Of a DNA stretch of 64,000 nucleotides, positions 9,107 through 16,302 are shown in pieces; the first letter of the stretch is position 1, and each line of letters begins with the position of its first letter. Location of the stretch: NCBI GenBank assembly GCA_023388175.1, contig JAEWGT010000005.1, positions 124,001 through 188,000 on the forward strand, in the 5' to 3' direction. This stretch comes from Pseudomonadota bacterium (lineage in GTDB: Bacteria; Pseudomonadota; Alphaproteobacteria; Rhizobiales; Devosiaceae). A model generated the notes under the pieces. That model was given only the letters and a program-made list of their open reading frames with translations, ran no database searches and was not told where the DNA came from. Position numbers and translations under genes: made by a program.

Positions 9107-9169
9107 AAATCCTGACTGAAAAGTTAAGTTGCTGTGTAGTTGAGATGACTACAGGGCAACTCGCCGGCA
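9107..9169 (+). repeat. Left long inverted repeat with lox-like 35-bp core
   Basis: This matches 13725-13788 in inverted orientation over about 63 bp, with small indels in the outer arm. Inside, 9127-9161 is an imperfect palindrome: arms of 14 bp (AGTTGCTGTGTAGT and ACTACAGGGCAACT, 12 of 14 complementary) around a 7-bp asymmetric spacer TGAGATG (9141-9147). The spacer reads the same way in both copies, although the flanks are inverted. This is the architecture of a tyrosine-recombinase core site. It could also fold as an RNA hairpin. Confidence 0.8.
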
Positions 9170-9339
9170 GGTTGCCGGCAACCCCCTTTATGACAAAATG
9201 TTATCGAAAAAGAATAGTGCTTGCAATGACTTAGAGATGACCACATCTTTGTAGTGCACGTGCGCTGGAATTGTCCGCGGCGGCACCGGCTCAAGGAGAG
9301 CTACAAGATTACCAAAATCCGTAAATTGAAATCCATAGA

Positions 9340-9522
9340 ATGCTTACTCGGCTCCGTCGAATGGCGCCGCGAGGTCTCGCCGATCGCGTCATGAGCCGGA
9401 CAACATATACGGACGAACAGCTCGGCAAGCACACATTCAACCTGCCGGGCTCGTCGGCCACCATCGGCGGCATACTCGACGAGGCCGATGCCGTCATCAG
9501 CGCCGCCAAGGAGCGCAAGTGA
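9340..9522 (+). CDS. Small hypothetical protein
   Basis: Up to 60 residues. An internal ATG at 9391 would give 43 residues beginning MSRTTYTDEQ, which looks the more natural start, but neither ATG has a clear ribosome-binding site. The stop overlaps the start of the next ORF as TGATG, so coupling is likely. No family recognised. It is the first ORF inside the left inverted repeat. Confidence 0.35.
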   Translation: MLTRLRRMAPRGLADRVMSRTTYTDEQLGKHTFNLPGSSATIGGILDEADAVISAAKERK

Positions 9523-9962
9523 TGTTGCAGCGTAGCCCCCGCCCCGGTATTCGTCGTCAGGTATTCGATCTGACGGAGGCCGACATGGGCGCGTTTAACG
9601 ATATGGAGCACCGCGGCTACCGCAGCGAGCTGCCGCTCGAGATTCAGGAGCAGTTCACGCGGGACGTCGAGCGGCTGTTCCCGGAAAGCCCGTCGTCCCG
9701 GCTCGCGCGGGCATGCGGCGGCGTCAATAATCGGACGGCACAGAAGTGGATCTCGGGCGCGTTGACGCCGCCCGAGGACGTCCGGGAGTATGTCGCCGCC
9801 CAGATCGCCATCCTGGATGCCGAGGAATACGACAAGAAACTGCTGGCCTTCGCGGAGGCCAACGCCGGCAGCCTGGATCGAGAGGTGGTGACGGCCCAAG
9901 TCGCCGGCCTTTTCGAGAAGATGAGCGGCGGGTATAAAATCCGTTTACCAAAAGATAACTAA
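9522..9962 (+). CDS. Hypothetical protein with HTH-like segment
   Basis: About 146 residues, starting in a TGATG overlap. The central part (SSRLARACGGVNNRTAQKWI, then SGALTPPEDV) resembles the helix-turn-helix of YdaS/Cro-like phage regulators, in which a variable-length segment separates the recognition helix. The C-terminus is helical and charged. It may regulate the ATPase operon that starts 138 nt downstream (inference). The gene is followed by a GC-rich hairpin. Confidence 0.5.
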   Translation: MLQRSPRPGIRRQVFDLTEADMGAFNDMEHRGYRSELPLEIQEQFTRDVERLFPESPSSRLARACGGVNNRTAQKWISGALTPPEDVREYVAAQIAILDAEEYDKKLLAFAEANAGSLDREVVTAQVAGLFEKMSGGYKIRLPKDN

Positions 9963-9966
9963 AGTT

Positions 9967-9993
9967 AACGCTGGCGCTCGACACGCCGGCGTT
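9967..9993 (+). terminator. Terminator-like hairpin
   Basis: A 10-bp stem (AACGCTGGCG with CGCCGGCGTT, one G-U) is followed by TTTCTAGTTCT. It separates the HTH-like gene from the ATPase operon. The T-tract is weak, so attenuation rather than full termination is possible. Confidence 0.45.
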
Positions 9994-10099
9994 TCTAGTT
10001 CTAGGGTGCCCGTCTAGTTCGGAGTCCGTAAAAAGACGCTTCCGACACATCGATCTTGTCCTGCGCGTTGGCGTAGGCAGACGTCACTAGGACGAACAG

Positions 10100-11716
10100 A
10101 TGGCCCCCTACACGCCCCAGCCGGCATCCCCAGATTTTTTGCGCGCCCGCGCCGCGTGGTCCAGCCGCGAGGCAGAGATCCTCGACGGCGCCTCGCTGCC
10201 GACGATAGACGATTTCCGCGCCGGTCATAGCTGCATCAACGACGACCTGCGCGAGGACCTGCTCGCGCAGGCTAAGCGTGATCTCGATAGCGGACTGCAC
10301 AGCGGCGAGGTCGAGGACCTGCTCGCCAATCTCCAGTCATTCCCGACATCGAATAGCTGCTGGGCCGTCTATCAGGTCATGGGCAAGGGCAGCGGGCACG
10401 CGGACGTCTATCTGTTTCACGCCGCCCTGCGCGCGCATCCCGATGCCATCGTGCTGTGGGCATCGGACCTGTCGACCCCTCGCGACCCGAAGGATCGGAT
10501 AGGCCATATGATGGGCCTTGCCGTCGCACTCGGCATGCTTGCGTCGCTGCAACAGTGGGATCCGGATCCGAATGCAACGGCGTACAACGTGCGCGAACTC
10601 CGCGACCACGGCCTTGGTGTGCAGCGGCGCGGTGCCGATACCCTGCGCGAGTGGGACTGGGCAACCGAGCAACTCGAGTGGGATAACATGTATGCTGATC
10701 AGAAGAAGCCTGATCGGCCTGCGAAGCGAAATCTCGACAAGGCCTTGGCGGCGATAGCGTCGCTGGAAGCCGACGCGGATTTCCTGCGCGCGGTCGAAGA
10801 AGACCGGGCCGAGATCCCGCAGGCCCATGCGCCGTCGAAGCCGAGGGGTCCTGAGCGACCGGTGGTGCCGCAGGTCCTCCTGCTCCGCCCCGACAGCAAG
10901 CACAGGAAGGAGATCGTGGCCGCCGCGCTGCCGATAGCCGGGAAGCCTTTACCGCTGGTGGGCGGTGGCCGTCTAGCCGAGGCGCGTGCACTCATGCACG
11001 AGAGCCATCCGCACTGCCAAGAGCAGACGGATCGGATCCTGACGCTCCAGGCTGGTCGCGAATTCCCGGTGTTCCGCATGATCCTCGTCGGCGAGGCAGG
11101 CGGTGGGAAGACCGCATATGCTGTCAAGCTGGCAGAGTCCCTGGGCATGCCGGTGCAGGTGGTCCCCGCCGGCGCGGCCTCGGATGGGTCGTTCGGTGGC
11201 ACGAGCACGCAATATTCGTCTGGCCGCATGAGCACACCGCTCCAGTTCGTGTGCGAAACTGCTGTCGCAAATCCGATGATCGTGGTCGACGAGGCGGACA
11301 AGATCGGGACCGGTCGACACAACGGTAATCTCGGGGATGTCCTCCTTAACTTCGTCGAGCCGAGCACGGCGGCGCGCTATCTCGACCCGGGCCTGGAGAC
11401 GAGCGTCGATCTGTCGGCTGTGTCCTGGATCCTGTGCGCCAACGATCTCAGCACGATCCCGGTGCCGCTGCGTGACCGCTGCCGCATCGTTCGTATACCT
11501 CGGGCGGGGTTCGAGCATATCGGCCCGATCGCCGACAGGATCATCCGTGAGGTCGCCGAGGAACGTGGCCTCAACCATCCGGCCTGGCGGCAGCCGTTGG
11601 CGCCGGATGAGCTGGAAGTCGTCGGTCAGGCCTGGGGCGGCGGGTCACTGCGTCATCTGAACCAGATCCTCGAGGACTTCATCGTGAACCGCGAGCAATC
11701 GATGGGGATGAACTGA
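10100..11716 (+). CDS. AAA+ ATPase with Lon-like ATPase module
   Basis: A 538-residue protein. The N-terminal ~300 residues are of unrecognised type. The AAA+ module follows: Walker A GEAGGGKT near 331, Walker B MIVVDEADK near 392, sensor-1 ILCAND, arginine-finger-like LRDRCR, and a helical lid ending SLRHLNQILEDF. The order LETSVDLSAVSWILCANDLSTIP resembles the ATPase domain of Lon, but there is no protease domain. It may remodel or unfold a partner, perhaps a product of the coupled downstream genes (inference). It heads a tightly overlapping operon lying wholly between the two inverted repeats. Confidence 0.8.
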   Translation: MAPYTPQPASPDFLRARAAWSSREAEILDGASLPTIDDFRAGHSCINDDLREDLLAQAKRDLDSGLHSGEVEDLLANLQSFPTSNSCWAVYQVMGKGSGHADVYLFHAALRAHPDAIVLWASDLSTPRDPKDRIGHMMGLAVALGMLASLQQWDPDPNATAYNVRELRDHGLGVQRRGADTLREWDWATEQLEWDNMYADQKKPDRPAKRNLDKALAAIASLEADADFLRAVEEDRAEIPQAHAPSKPRGPERPVVPQVLLLRPDSKHRKEIVAAALPIAGKPLPLVGGGRLAEARALMHESHPHCQEQTDRILTLQAGREFPVFRMILVGEAGGGKTAYAVKLAESLGMPVQVVPAGAASDGSFGGTSTQYSSGRMSTPLQFVCETAVANPMIVVDEADKIGTGRHNGNLGDVLLNFVEPSTAARYLDPGLETSVDLSAVSWILCANDLSTIPVPLRDRCRIVRIPRAGFEHIGPIADRIIREVAEERGLNHPAWRQPLAPDELEVVGQAWGGGSLRHLNQILEDFIVNREQSMGMN

Positions 11717-11919
11717 TGGACGAGGCACTCGAGACCTTTCGCGATGCCTGTCTCCAGGCCGCGGTTCACGGAGAGACGGAGGCCCTCCGGGAAGCCGCCT
11801 CCGCCGCGCGTGACGGCGTCACGCTTACCACCGTCCGCGGCGTGCTCGATGCCGCCGCGGGCTCCCGATATCTCCCGCGCCTGGAGCGCGACTTGATCAA
11901 CCTGTGGGTGCCGTTATGA
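11716..11919 (+). CDS. Small hypothetical helical protein
   Basis: 67 residues, predicted mostly helical (ETFRDACLQAAVHGETEALREAASAARDG). The start overlaps the ATPase stop as TGATG and its own stop overlaps the next start as ATGA, so it is translated as part of the ATPase operon. No family recognised. Confidence 0.6.
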   Translation: MDEALETFRDACLQAAVHGETEALREAASAARDGVTLTTVRGVLDAAAGSRYLPRLERDLINLWVPL

Positions 11920-12518
11920 ACGATAATGAATCCGAAGAAGGCTATTTGAATTTTGCTGTGAGCCTCGGGGAGGAATTCCGGCGGCACGCACTCGTCGCCC
12001 TGCGTCCTGACCCGCTGTTCTTGCTGCGGGAAATCAGGTGGGAGCACGATGGCGCGCATTTCGGCTTCGAGATCGAGCCCGGGCCGGTCCGCGACAGCCC
12101 GGAGCGGTCGGTCATGGCTGAACTCCTGTCGCGGACGTATCGCGCACGGAGCCGGCGCGTGGACACGGCGACGTGGACGATCCCGGCGCCGCCCGAGAAC
12201 TACCAGAGCGTCCTGGAGGACAAGTTCCCGATCCTCCGCGGGTCTGGCCTCGAGTTCCGCGGCGGCTGGTTCGATCTGGTGTGGGCGACGGCGGAATGGT
12301 TGGAAAGCCTCGGCGGGGACTTTTATCCGCTCGCTCAGTGCAAGGAGAAGTTCGGCGGCTTGCGGCTCTACGGCCTCATGTCCGGCGAGGCGCGAGACAT
12401 CTGTGATGCCGCGGAATACCTCTCAGTCCATATTTGCGAAGTCTGCGGGCGCCAGGGCATGTGCACTACAAACAGGGGCTGGATGTCGACGCATTGTGCC
12501 GAGCATGGCGATGGCTGA
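11916..12518 (+). CDS. Phage-type hypothetical protein with zinc-ribbon-like C-terminus
   Basis: 200 residues. The C-terminal half carries the pattern KEKFGGLRLY, then CEVCG, then a GW-containing segment and THCAEH. This signature is found in many small phage proteins of unknown function, in which CxxC plus C-x2-H probably binds zinc. The N-terminal half is unrecognised. The start is in an ATGA overlap with the preceding gene. It could be a partner or substrate adaptor of the AAA+ protein (speculative). Confidence 0.65.
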   Translation: MNDNESEEGYLNFAVSLGEEFRRHALVALRPDPLFLLREIRWEHDGAHFGFEIEPGPVRDSPERSVMAELLSRTYRARSRRVDTATWTIPAPPENYQSVLEDKFPILRGSGLEFRGGWFDLVWATAEWLESLGGDFYPLAQCKEKFGGLRLYGLMSGEARDICDAAEYLSVHICEVCGRQGMCTTNRGWMSTHCAEHGDG

Positions 12519-12966
12519 CGTGGCCGGTCTGCAACAAGCCATCGGGCGCATGAAGTCCGTCCGACACCGGCGGGTGGGCGCCATCTACGGGTGGCGCCCG
12601 CCGGCGGACGGCTGGACGGGAATCGTCGTGGACACGTTCCCGGAGATCCAGAGCATACGAAAAATCCCGCCGGGCTGGTGCGATCTCGTCCTGGCGCTGG
12701 CCGATCATATCGACGGGAGCGGCATCGTCGTGATGCAGGTTGCGGAGAACCCGCAGAATGGCCAGCTGCTGGTGCAGCATCGCTGGCGGCTCCGGGACTA
12801 CCGGGATTTAGCTGTCGAGGCGACGATAGATGCATATGAGACAGCGTCGAAATTCGTGTGCCGGGAATGCGGATCGGGCGGTGCTGTCATCAAAAGGGGC
12901 ACGGGCAAGCTGTCGAAAGCACGGGCGCTGTGCGAGCGGCACATGAACGGAGACGGCGATGAGTGA
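12505..12966 (+). CDS. Hypothetical protein with zinc-finger-like C-terminus
   Basis: About 153 residues. ATG codons at 12505 and 12511 both overlap the previous gene's end. The C-terminus (FVCRECGSGGAV, then ALCERH) repeats the CxxC plus C-x2-H layout of the preceding protein, although the rest differs. A much longer frame runs back to 12049, but that part is a shadow of the upstream gene. Its stop overlaps the next start. Confidence 0.6.
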   Translation: MAMADVAGLQQAIGRMKSVRHRRVGAIYGWRPPADGWTGIVVDTFPEIQSIRKIPPGWCDLVLALADHIDGSGIVVMQVAENPQNGQLLVQHRWRLRDYRDLAVEATIDAYETASKFVCRECGSGGAVIKRGTGKLSKARALCERHMNGDGDE

Positions 12967-13348
12967 CGACAAGATCGAAAGGCTGACGACCACCGTCCGG
13001 ATCGCCGAGATCGCGTCACGACCGCCGATCACGCGCAACGGCCTCCGCTGCCGGAAATGCAATGAGGTTATCGAGAGCCGGTACACCGAAGATTTCAGAT
13101 TCTGCGGGTGTGGCGCCGTGGCAGTCGACGGCGGGCTGGAGGCACCGCGTTACCTCGGCGAGCTTGAGGACTACGAGGTCCTGGCCGAATACGGTCCGCC
13201 GGATCCGACGAAGGCGATGGCGTATGTGCTGGCGGCGGAAGCCCTGCTCGGGGCGCTTGGGACCGCCCCGGTAATCGATGAGGTTCGCTTGCCCGAAGCC
13301 TTCGGGTGGATGGAAGAAGCCCGGGTGCGGGCGGAGAAGGCAAGATGA
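12959..13348 (+). CDS. DUF7695-like zinc-ribbon protein
   Basis: 129 residues. The segment LRCRKCNEVIESRYTEDF, then RFCGCGAVAVDGG, matches a phage and bacterial family in which CxxC and CxC surround an 'I-E-S' and end in 'VDGG'. A GGL-x-YL-like continuation is also visible. It starts with ATG in overlap with the upstream gene. Right after the stop, a different frame (13351-13390) reads ERADHVEKLADEIEKLT, a natural coiled-coil end. The C-terminus may therefore be lost by a frameshift. Confidence 0.6.
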   Translation: MSDDKIERLTTTVRIAEIASRPPITRNGLRCRKCNEVIESRYTEDFRFCGCGAVAVDGGLEAPRYLGELEDYEVLAEYGPPDPTKAMAYVLAAEALLGALGTAPVIDEVRLPEAFGWMEEARVRAEKAR

Positions 13349-13399
13349 AAGAGCCGATCATGTCGAGAAACTCGCTGACGAGATTGAGAAGCTGACGTA

Positions 13400-13698
13400 A
13401 TGAGTGAAGACCTGCTGCGACAAATTCAGCTAGCGCTGCTCTTCGATTTCGAGCCAGTCTGCAACCGCGTGATCCGGATAGCCAACATCGACTTGGCGGA
13501 TATCGAGGCCGAGTATGAGGGCTTTCATCTCATCCCCTCGGGCACTCCGGAGCGCTATCAGAAAGCCTATCGCTGGGGCATGTCTACTATAGCGATAGCT
13601 CTAAGAAGCATGGCCACTCGCCGGACAGCAAGGCGCTGGTCAAGGCGTTAGCCGAGTTGCATGTATATCTGAATCGGATGGCGGAAGGCGGTATATGA
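13400..13698 (+). pseudogene. Small phage-type gene with an apparent frame break
   Basis: From ATG 13400 the frame reads sensibly to AYRWG (about 13576), then degenerates to an Arg-rich end at 13651. In the minus-one frame the sequence continues as HVYYSDSSKKHGHSPDSKAL and then a natural helical end ELHVYLNRMAEGGI, stopping at 13696-13698. That second frame has no start of its own. A one-base loss near 13577 would explain this, as would a sequencing error or a programmed shift. It is the last gene before the right inverted repeat. Confidence 0.5.
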
Positions 13699-13724
13699 GA
13701 GATGCCGGCACGTTGCCCACAGGT

Positions 13725-13788
13725 TGCCGGCGAGTTGCCCTGTAGTTGAGATGACTACAGGCTAACTTACCTTTTCAAGTCAGGATTT
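13725..13788 (-). repeat. Right long inverted repeat with lox-like 35-bp core
   Basis: Inverted partner of 9107-9169. The core 13733-13767 has arms AGTTGCCCTGTAGT and ACTACAGGCTAACT (12 of 14 complementary) around the same spacer TGAGATG at 13747-13753. Because the spacers are in direct orientation, site-specific recombination between them would excise about 4.6 kb as a circle. The outer arms carry the shared AAATCCTGACT sequence. Confidence 0.8.
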
Positions 13789-13821
13789 TTGATCGTCTTG
13801 CCCGCTACCGCTCCGGCTGGC

Positions 13822-14247
13822 ATGTTGCGGGAATATTCGAGGGTCATCGATTTGTTCGACAACACTATCGCCGAGGGCAGCATCCTCGCCGTTGTTCTCA
13901 TGGTCTACGTCTACGGCGTGGCCTACAATATCGGCGGCGTATACGTTAAAGACAGCACCGGCGTGATGACACCCGGCATCGTGCGCTCGAGCCTGGGCAC
14001 GATTGCTATCATCGCGATGTTGCCGACGATCATCTGGCCGGCGATCTACGTCAGCCTGTTCGATGGCGTGTTCTGGGCCGGCGTGGTGACGTTCCTGATC
14101 ACCACCATCGGCGGCGGTATCGCCGGAAAGCTGTTGGGCGTCACGGCGGCCCGCGGTGCGTTCATGGGGATCCATTTCATCCTGGCCACCATCGCTATGA
14201 TCGCCGGTTATTGGCTGAGCCTGACTAACCTTCCGGGGGCATCATGA
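13822..14247 (+). CDS. Hypothetical membrane protein
   Basis: About 141 residues from ATG 13822 (a TTG at 13789 could add 11). Four hydrophobic stretches (ILAVVLMVYVYGVAYNIGGV; SLGTIAIIAMLPTIIWPAIYV; FWAGVVTFLITTIGGGIAG; MGIHFILATIAMIAGYWLSL) predict a four-span inner-membrane protein. Family not recognised. Its stop overlaps the next start as ATGA, so the two products probably act together at the membrane. Confidence 0.65.
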   Translation: MLREYSRVIDLFDNTIAEGSILAVVLMVYVYGVAYNIGGVYVKDSTGVMTPGIVRSSLGTIAIIAMLPTIIWPAIYVSLFDGVFWAGVVTFLITTIGGGIAGKLLGVTAARGAFMGIHFILATIAMIAGYWLSLTNLPGAS

Positions 14248-14780
14248 TATTCGGTCTGGGGAAACGCGCTAAGGCCAAGGATGCCGCGCTGCAGGGCACG
14301 CGAACGGTGTTCCAGTCCAACTTGTTGCGGGTCGACCTGCCGCCCGGCTTCTGGGAGAACTCGTACGTGATGGGGGTCATCTACGGGATGTCGATGACGA
14401 TCGCCACGCTGGCATCCGGCAACGGTCTCGGGAAGCAGGACCTGGGCGCGATCACACTGGAAGTCCTGACCGAGATATCCGGCGGAAACCAGTTCGAACT
14501 GGGGCAGCGGATGGCCTACTTGGTGCAAGCCAAGGTTCCCAATTTCGCACTGGCCAGCGAGCGAGCGGCACGACTTGCTGTCATGTATAACAACAAGCAG
14601 GTCATCGGGGACGACAACGATATCCGGGTTGCCCGGGAACAAGCGCGGGCGAACCGGGACCTCTACGTATCGCTGGGCACGCCGACTGACGGCATCAACG
14701 ATGTCCTTGCCGAATTGAACGATATCTGGATACAGAAGCCGTTGGCGGCTGCGCTAGGTCTCAGTCTGTATTCAAGATGA
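14244..14780 (+). CDS. Hypothetical protein
   Basis: 178 residues, soluble, starting in an ATGA overlap with the membrane protein. It contains a segment VIYGMSMTIATLASGNGLG that may be amphipathic, then a charged helical C-half (NDNDIRVAREQARANRDLYV in outline). No recognised domain. It ends 9 nt inside the convergent 14772-15158 gene. Confidence 0.6.
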   Translation: MIFGLGKRAKAKDAALQGTRTVFQSNLLRVDLPPGFWENSYVMGVIYGMSMTIATLASGNGLGKQDLGAITLEVLTEISGGNQFELGQRMAYLVQAKVPNFALASERAARLAVMYNNKQVIGDDNDIRVAREQARANRDLYVSLGTPTDGINDVLAELNDIWIQKPLAAALGLSLYSR

Positions 14781-15158
14781 TGCTGCCTGCGGCCAGGACT
14801 TCTTGAGCTCGGCGATCCGCTTCATCTCGTCCGGCAGGCTGGCAGTGAACACGCGGTCGTCGATCAGATTGTGCGCATCCCGGGCATCGATGACGATGGC
14901 CGCCATGGCCATGATATGCGCGAGGTGCGGCAAGCCGCTTTCCTCGTCGTCCCAGTCTCCTGATTCAAGCTGGGCGAGGTGCCGGCGGATCGCGGAGATG
15001 TAGTCGCTGATCTTGATCGGGCGATGGCGCCAATTGAACGATCCGTATTTCCCGGCGCCGAGGTCATGCACCGCGGCTTGGTACAGGGACGGCAACGCAG
15101 GCGTGTTGAAGTACTGGATCTTCCGGCGCCCGGCGGCGGCCTTCGGGTTCTCCGTCAC
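14772..15158 (-). CDS. dATP/dGTP diphosphohydrolase-like protein (DUF5664 type)
   Basis: About 128 residues from GTG 15158, overlapping the upstream gene's stop (GTGA). The sequence KYGSFNWRHRPIKISDYISA, then RRHLAQLESGDWDDEESGLP and HLAHIMAMA, follows the pattern of the phage dATP/dGTP diphosphohydrolase N-domain (all-alpha, MazG-like; E/D residues bind Mg). Such enzymes cleave dNTPs to dNMP. In some phages they support base-modified genomes. No PurZ or DatZ homologue is seen here, so a role in dNTP-pool control is the safer reading. Confidence 0.65.
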   Translation of the reverse strand: MTENPKAAAGRRKIQYFNTPALPSLYQAAVHDLGAGKYGSFNWRHRPIKISDYISAIRRHLAQLESGDWDDEESGLPHLAHIMAMAAIVIDARDAHNLIDDRVFTASLPDEMKRIAELKKSWPQAASS

Positions 15159-15436
15159 GCTGCCTCCATCTCGCCGGCGTCGAGCATCGCCACGCGTGCG
15201 CGGGAGATCTCGCCGAACCGGTCGTCGTATGTGATGCCCTGGAGCGAGCGCCCGGACAGGAATCCGGCGCCGTAATGCCATGCGTCCTGCGGTATCGGCG
15301 CTTGGTGCGTCTCCGTGATCACGCCGTTTCCCTCGGTCGCAAACTTCGAGGAATGGTGGATGTGGAAGGTGTGTGCGTAGCGGAACTGGGACGCGCCCCA
15401 GTCGGCAGCGCGACGGTGGGCCATGATCGCCGGCAT
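15155..15436 (-). CDS. Hypothetical protein
   Basis: 93 residues (ADWGASQFRYAHTFHIHHSSKF; LQGITYDDRFGE). No recognised family. It is coupled to the dNTP-diphosphohydrolase-like gene by a GTGA overlap. It lies 63 nt downstream of the small HTH-like gene in a leftward operon. Confidence 0.5.
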   Translation of the reverse strand: MPAIMAHRRAADWGASQFRYAHTFHIHHSSKFATEGNGVITETHQAPIPQDAWHYGAGFLSGRSLQGITYDDRFGEISRARVAMLDAGEMEAA

Positions 15437-15499
15437 GTCGCCCGGCTTGACTTCACTGGGTGGCCAACGCTTGATACAGGGTCTCGGAACGATCGGTCT

Positions 15500-15784
15500 T
15501 CATGCTGCCCTCGCTTTCTCGCGCGGCTTGATGACGACCTCGACCTCGTGGTCGAGGGCTTCCACGAGACGAAACAGTTTCTCCCAGCCGACGAGCCCGC
15601 CGGCGTTCAGGTCTTCCAGGTCGTCATAGAGGTTGCTGGGATTGACGCCGCCTATGCGACGGGCGATCTCGGATGTCTTGACGCCGCCGGCGGCCTTCTG
15701 GCGCAGGACGAACCGCGCGAGCTCGCGACGGATTCGGTCGCTGCATTCCGCACGAAGATACTGTCTGACCTCGCCCCGGATCAC
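15500..15784 (-). CDS. Small HTH-like DNA-binding protein
   Basis: 94 residues. VKTSEIARRIGGVNPSNLYD reads as a helix-turn-helix, preceded by a helical arm and followed by LFRLVEALDHEVEVVIKPRE. The end resembles antitoxins of HigA/XRE type. It starts in an ATGA overlap with the upstream 84-residue gene. Together they could be a regulator pair or a toxin-antitoxin pair. The upstream partner does not show a known toxin fold, so this stays open. Confidence 0.5.
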   Translation of the reverse strand: MIRGEVRQYLRAECSDRIRRELARFVLRQKAAGGVKTSEIARRIGGVNPSNLYDDLEDLNAGGLVGWEKLFRLVEALDHEVEVVIKPREKARAA

Positions 15785-16035
15785 GCGGCGATCCTCAGAT
15801 TAGAGTGAACGGTGTTTAAGATATAGACTAGCCGCGAAGCGCCAAATGCAGCCTCGTTGCGGCGGTTCAGATCCTTGAAGACCCACTCTTTGAACGAAGG
15901 ATCGTAAGTCTGGAAAATCTCGGCTGTGATGCCGTTAGACTTCAAGAGATCGGCGATCTGGCCGACAAGCTGCGATTTATCGCGCCTTTCGACTACAGAC
16001 TTATTGAAAGTGCGCGTAGAAGTATTTCGTTGCAC
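15781..16035 (-). CDS. Small hypothetical protein, first gene of leftward operon
   Basis: 84 residues, charged N-half (FNKSVVERRDKSQLVGQIAD) and a basic C-half (EWVFKDLNRRNEAAFGASRL). No motif recognised. It is coupled to the HTH-like gene by an ATGA overlap and is the promoter-proximal gene of a leftward four-gene operon. Confidence 0.5.
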   Translation of the reverse strand: MQRNTSTRTFNKSVVERRDKSQLVGQIADLLKSNGITAEIFQTYDPSFKEWVFKDLNRRNEAAFGASRLVYILNTVHSNLRIAA

Positions 16036-16302
16036 AGCAGTCTATCACCTTGTAATCATTAAGGACTATGCCTGTTAACCACTACGTCAACTCCCAGGAG
16101 AAAATATTTATTCATCGGAAAATCAATTTTTGAAAGTGTCGGATAAGTGTTGCGCCACGTATTTCTGCGGCCTCGTTGGCACTGGACTTGCGATCGTTCG
16201 ATTCTCGAATGATTTTCGGGACTCGACATTTACGAAGGAACACCACATCTTGTCCTCAAGAGGCCGGCGCTAGATCGGTCCTGTCTTTGTGTGAGTGACT
16301 AG
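16036..16302. promoter_or_regulatory. Divergent intergenic control region
   Basis: 267 bp between the leftward operon and the rightward primase-helicase gene. The left part (about 16036-16130) is more AT-rich than its surroundings and probably holds the leftward promoter. I cannot assign -35/-10 boxes or an operator with confidence, and no strong hairpin was seen. Confidence 0.4.

Noticed and set aside
12049..12504. N-terminal two-thirds of a 305-residue ORF ending at 12966
   Set aside because: Arg/Ser-rich shadow of the 11916-12518 gene; only the part from 12505 is retained as a gene.
15500..16035. Toxin-antitoxin module
   Set aside because: The HTH partner is antitoxin-like, but the 84-residue partner shows no recognisable toxin motif, so it is only mentioned as a possibility.
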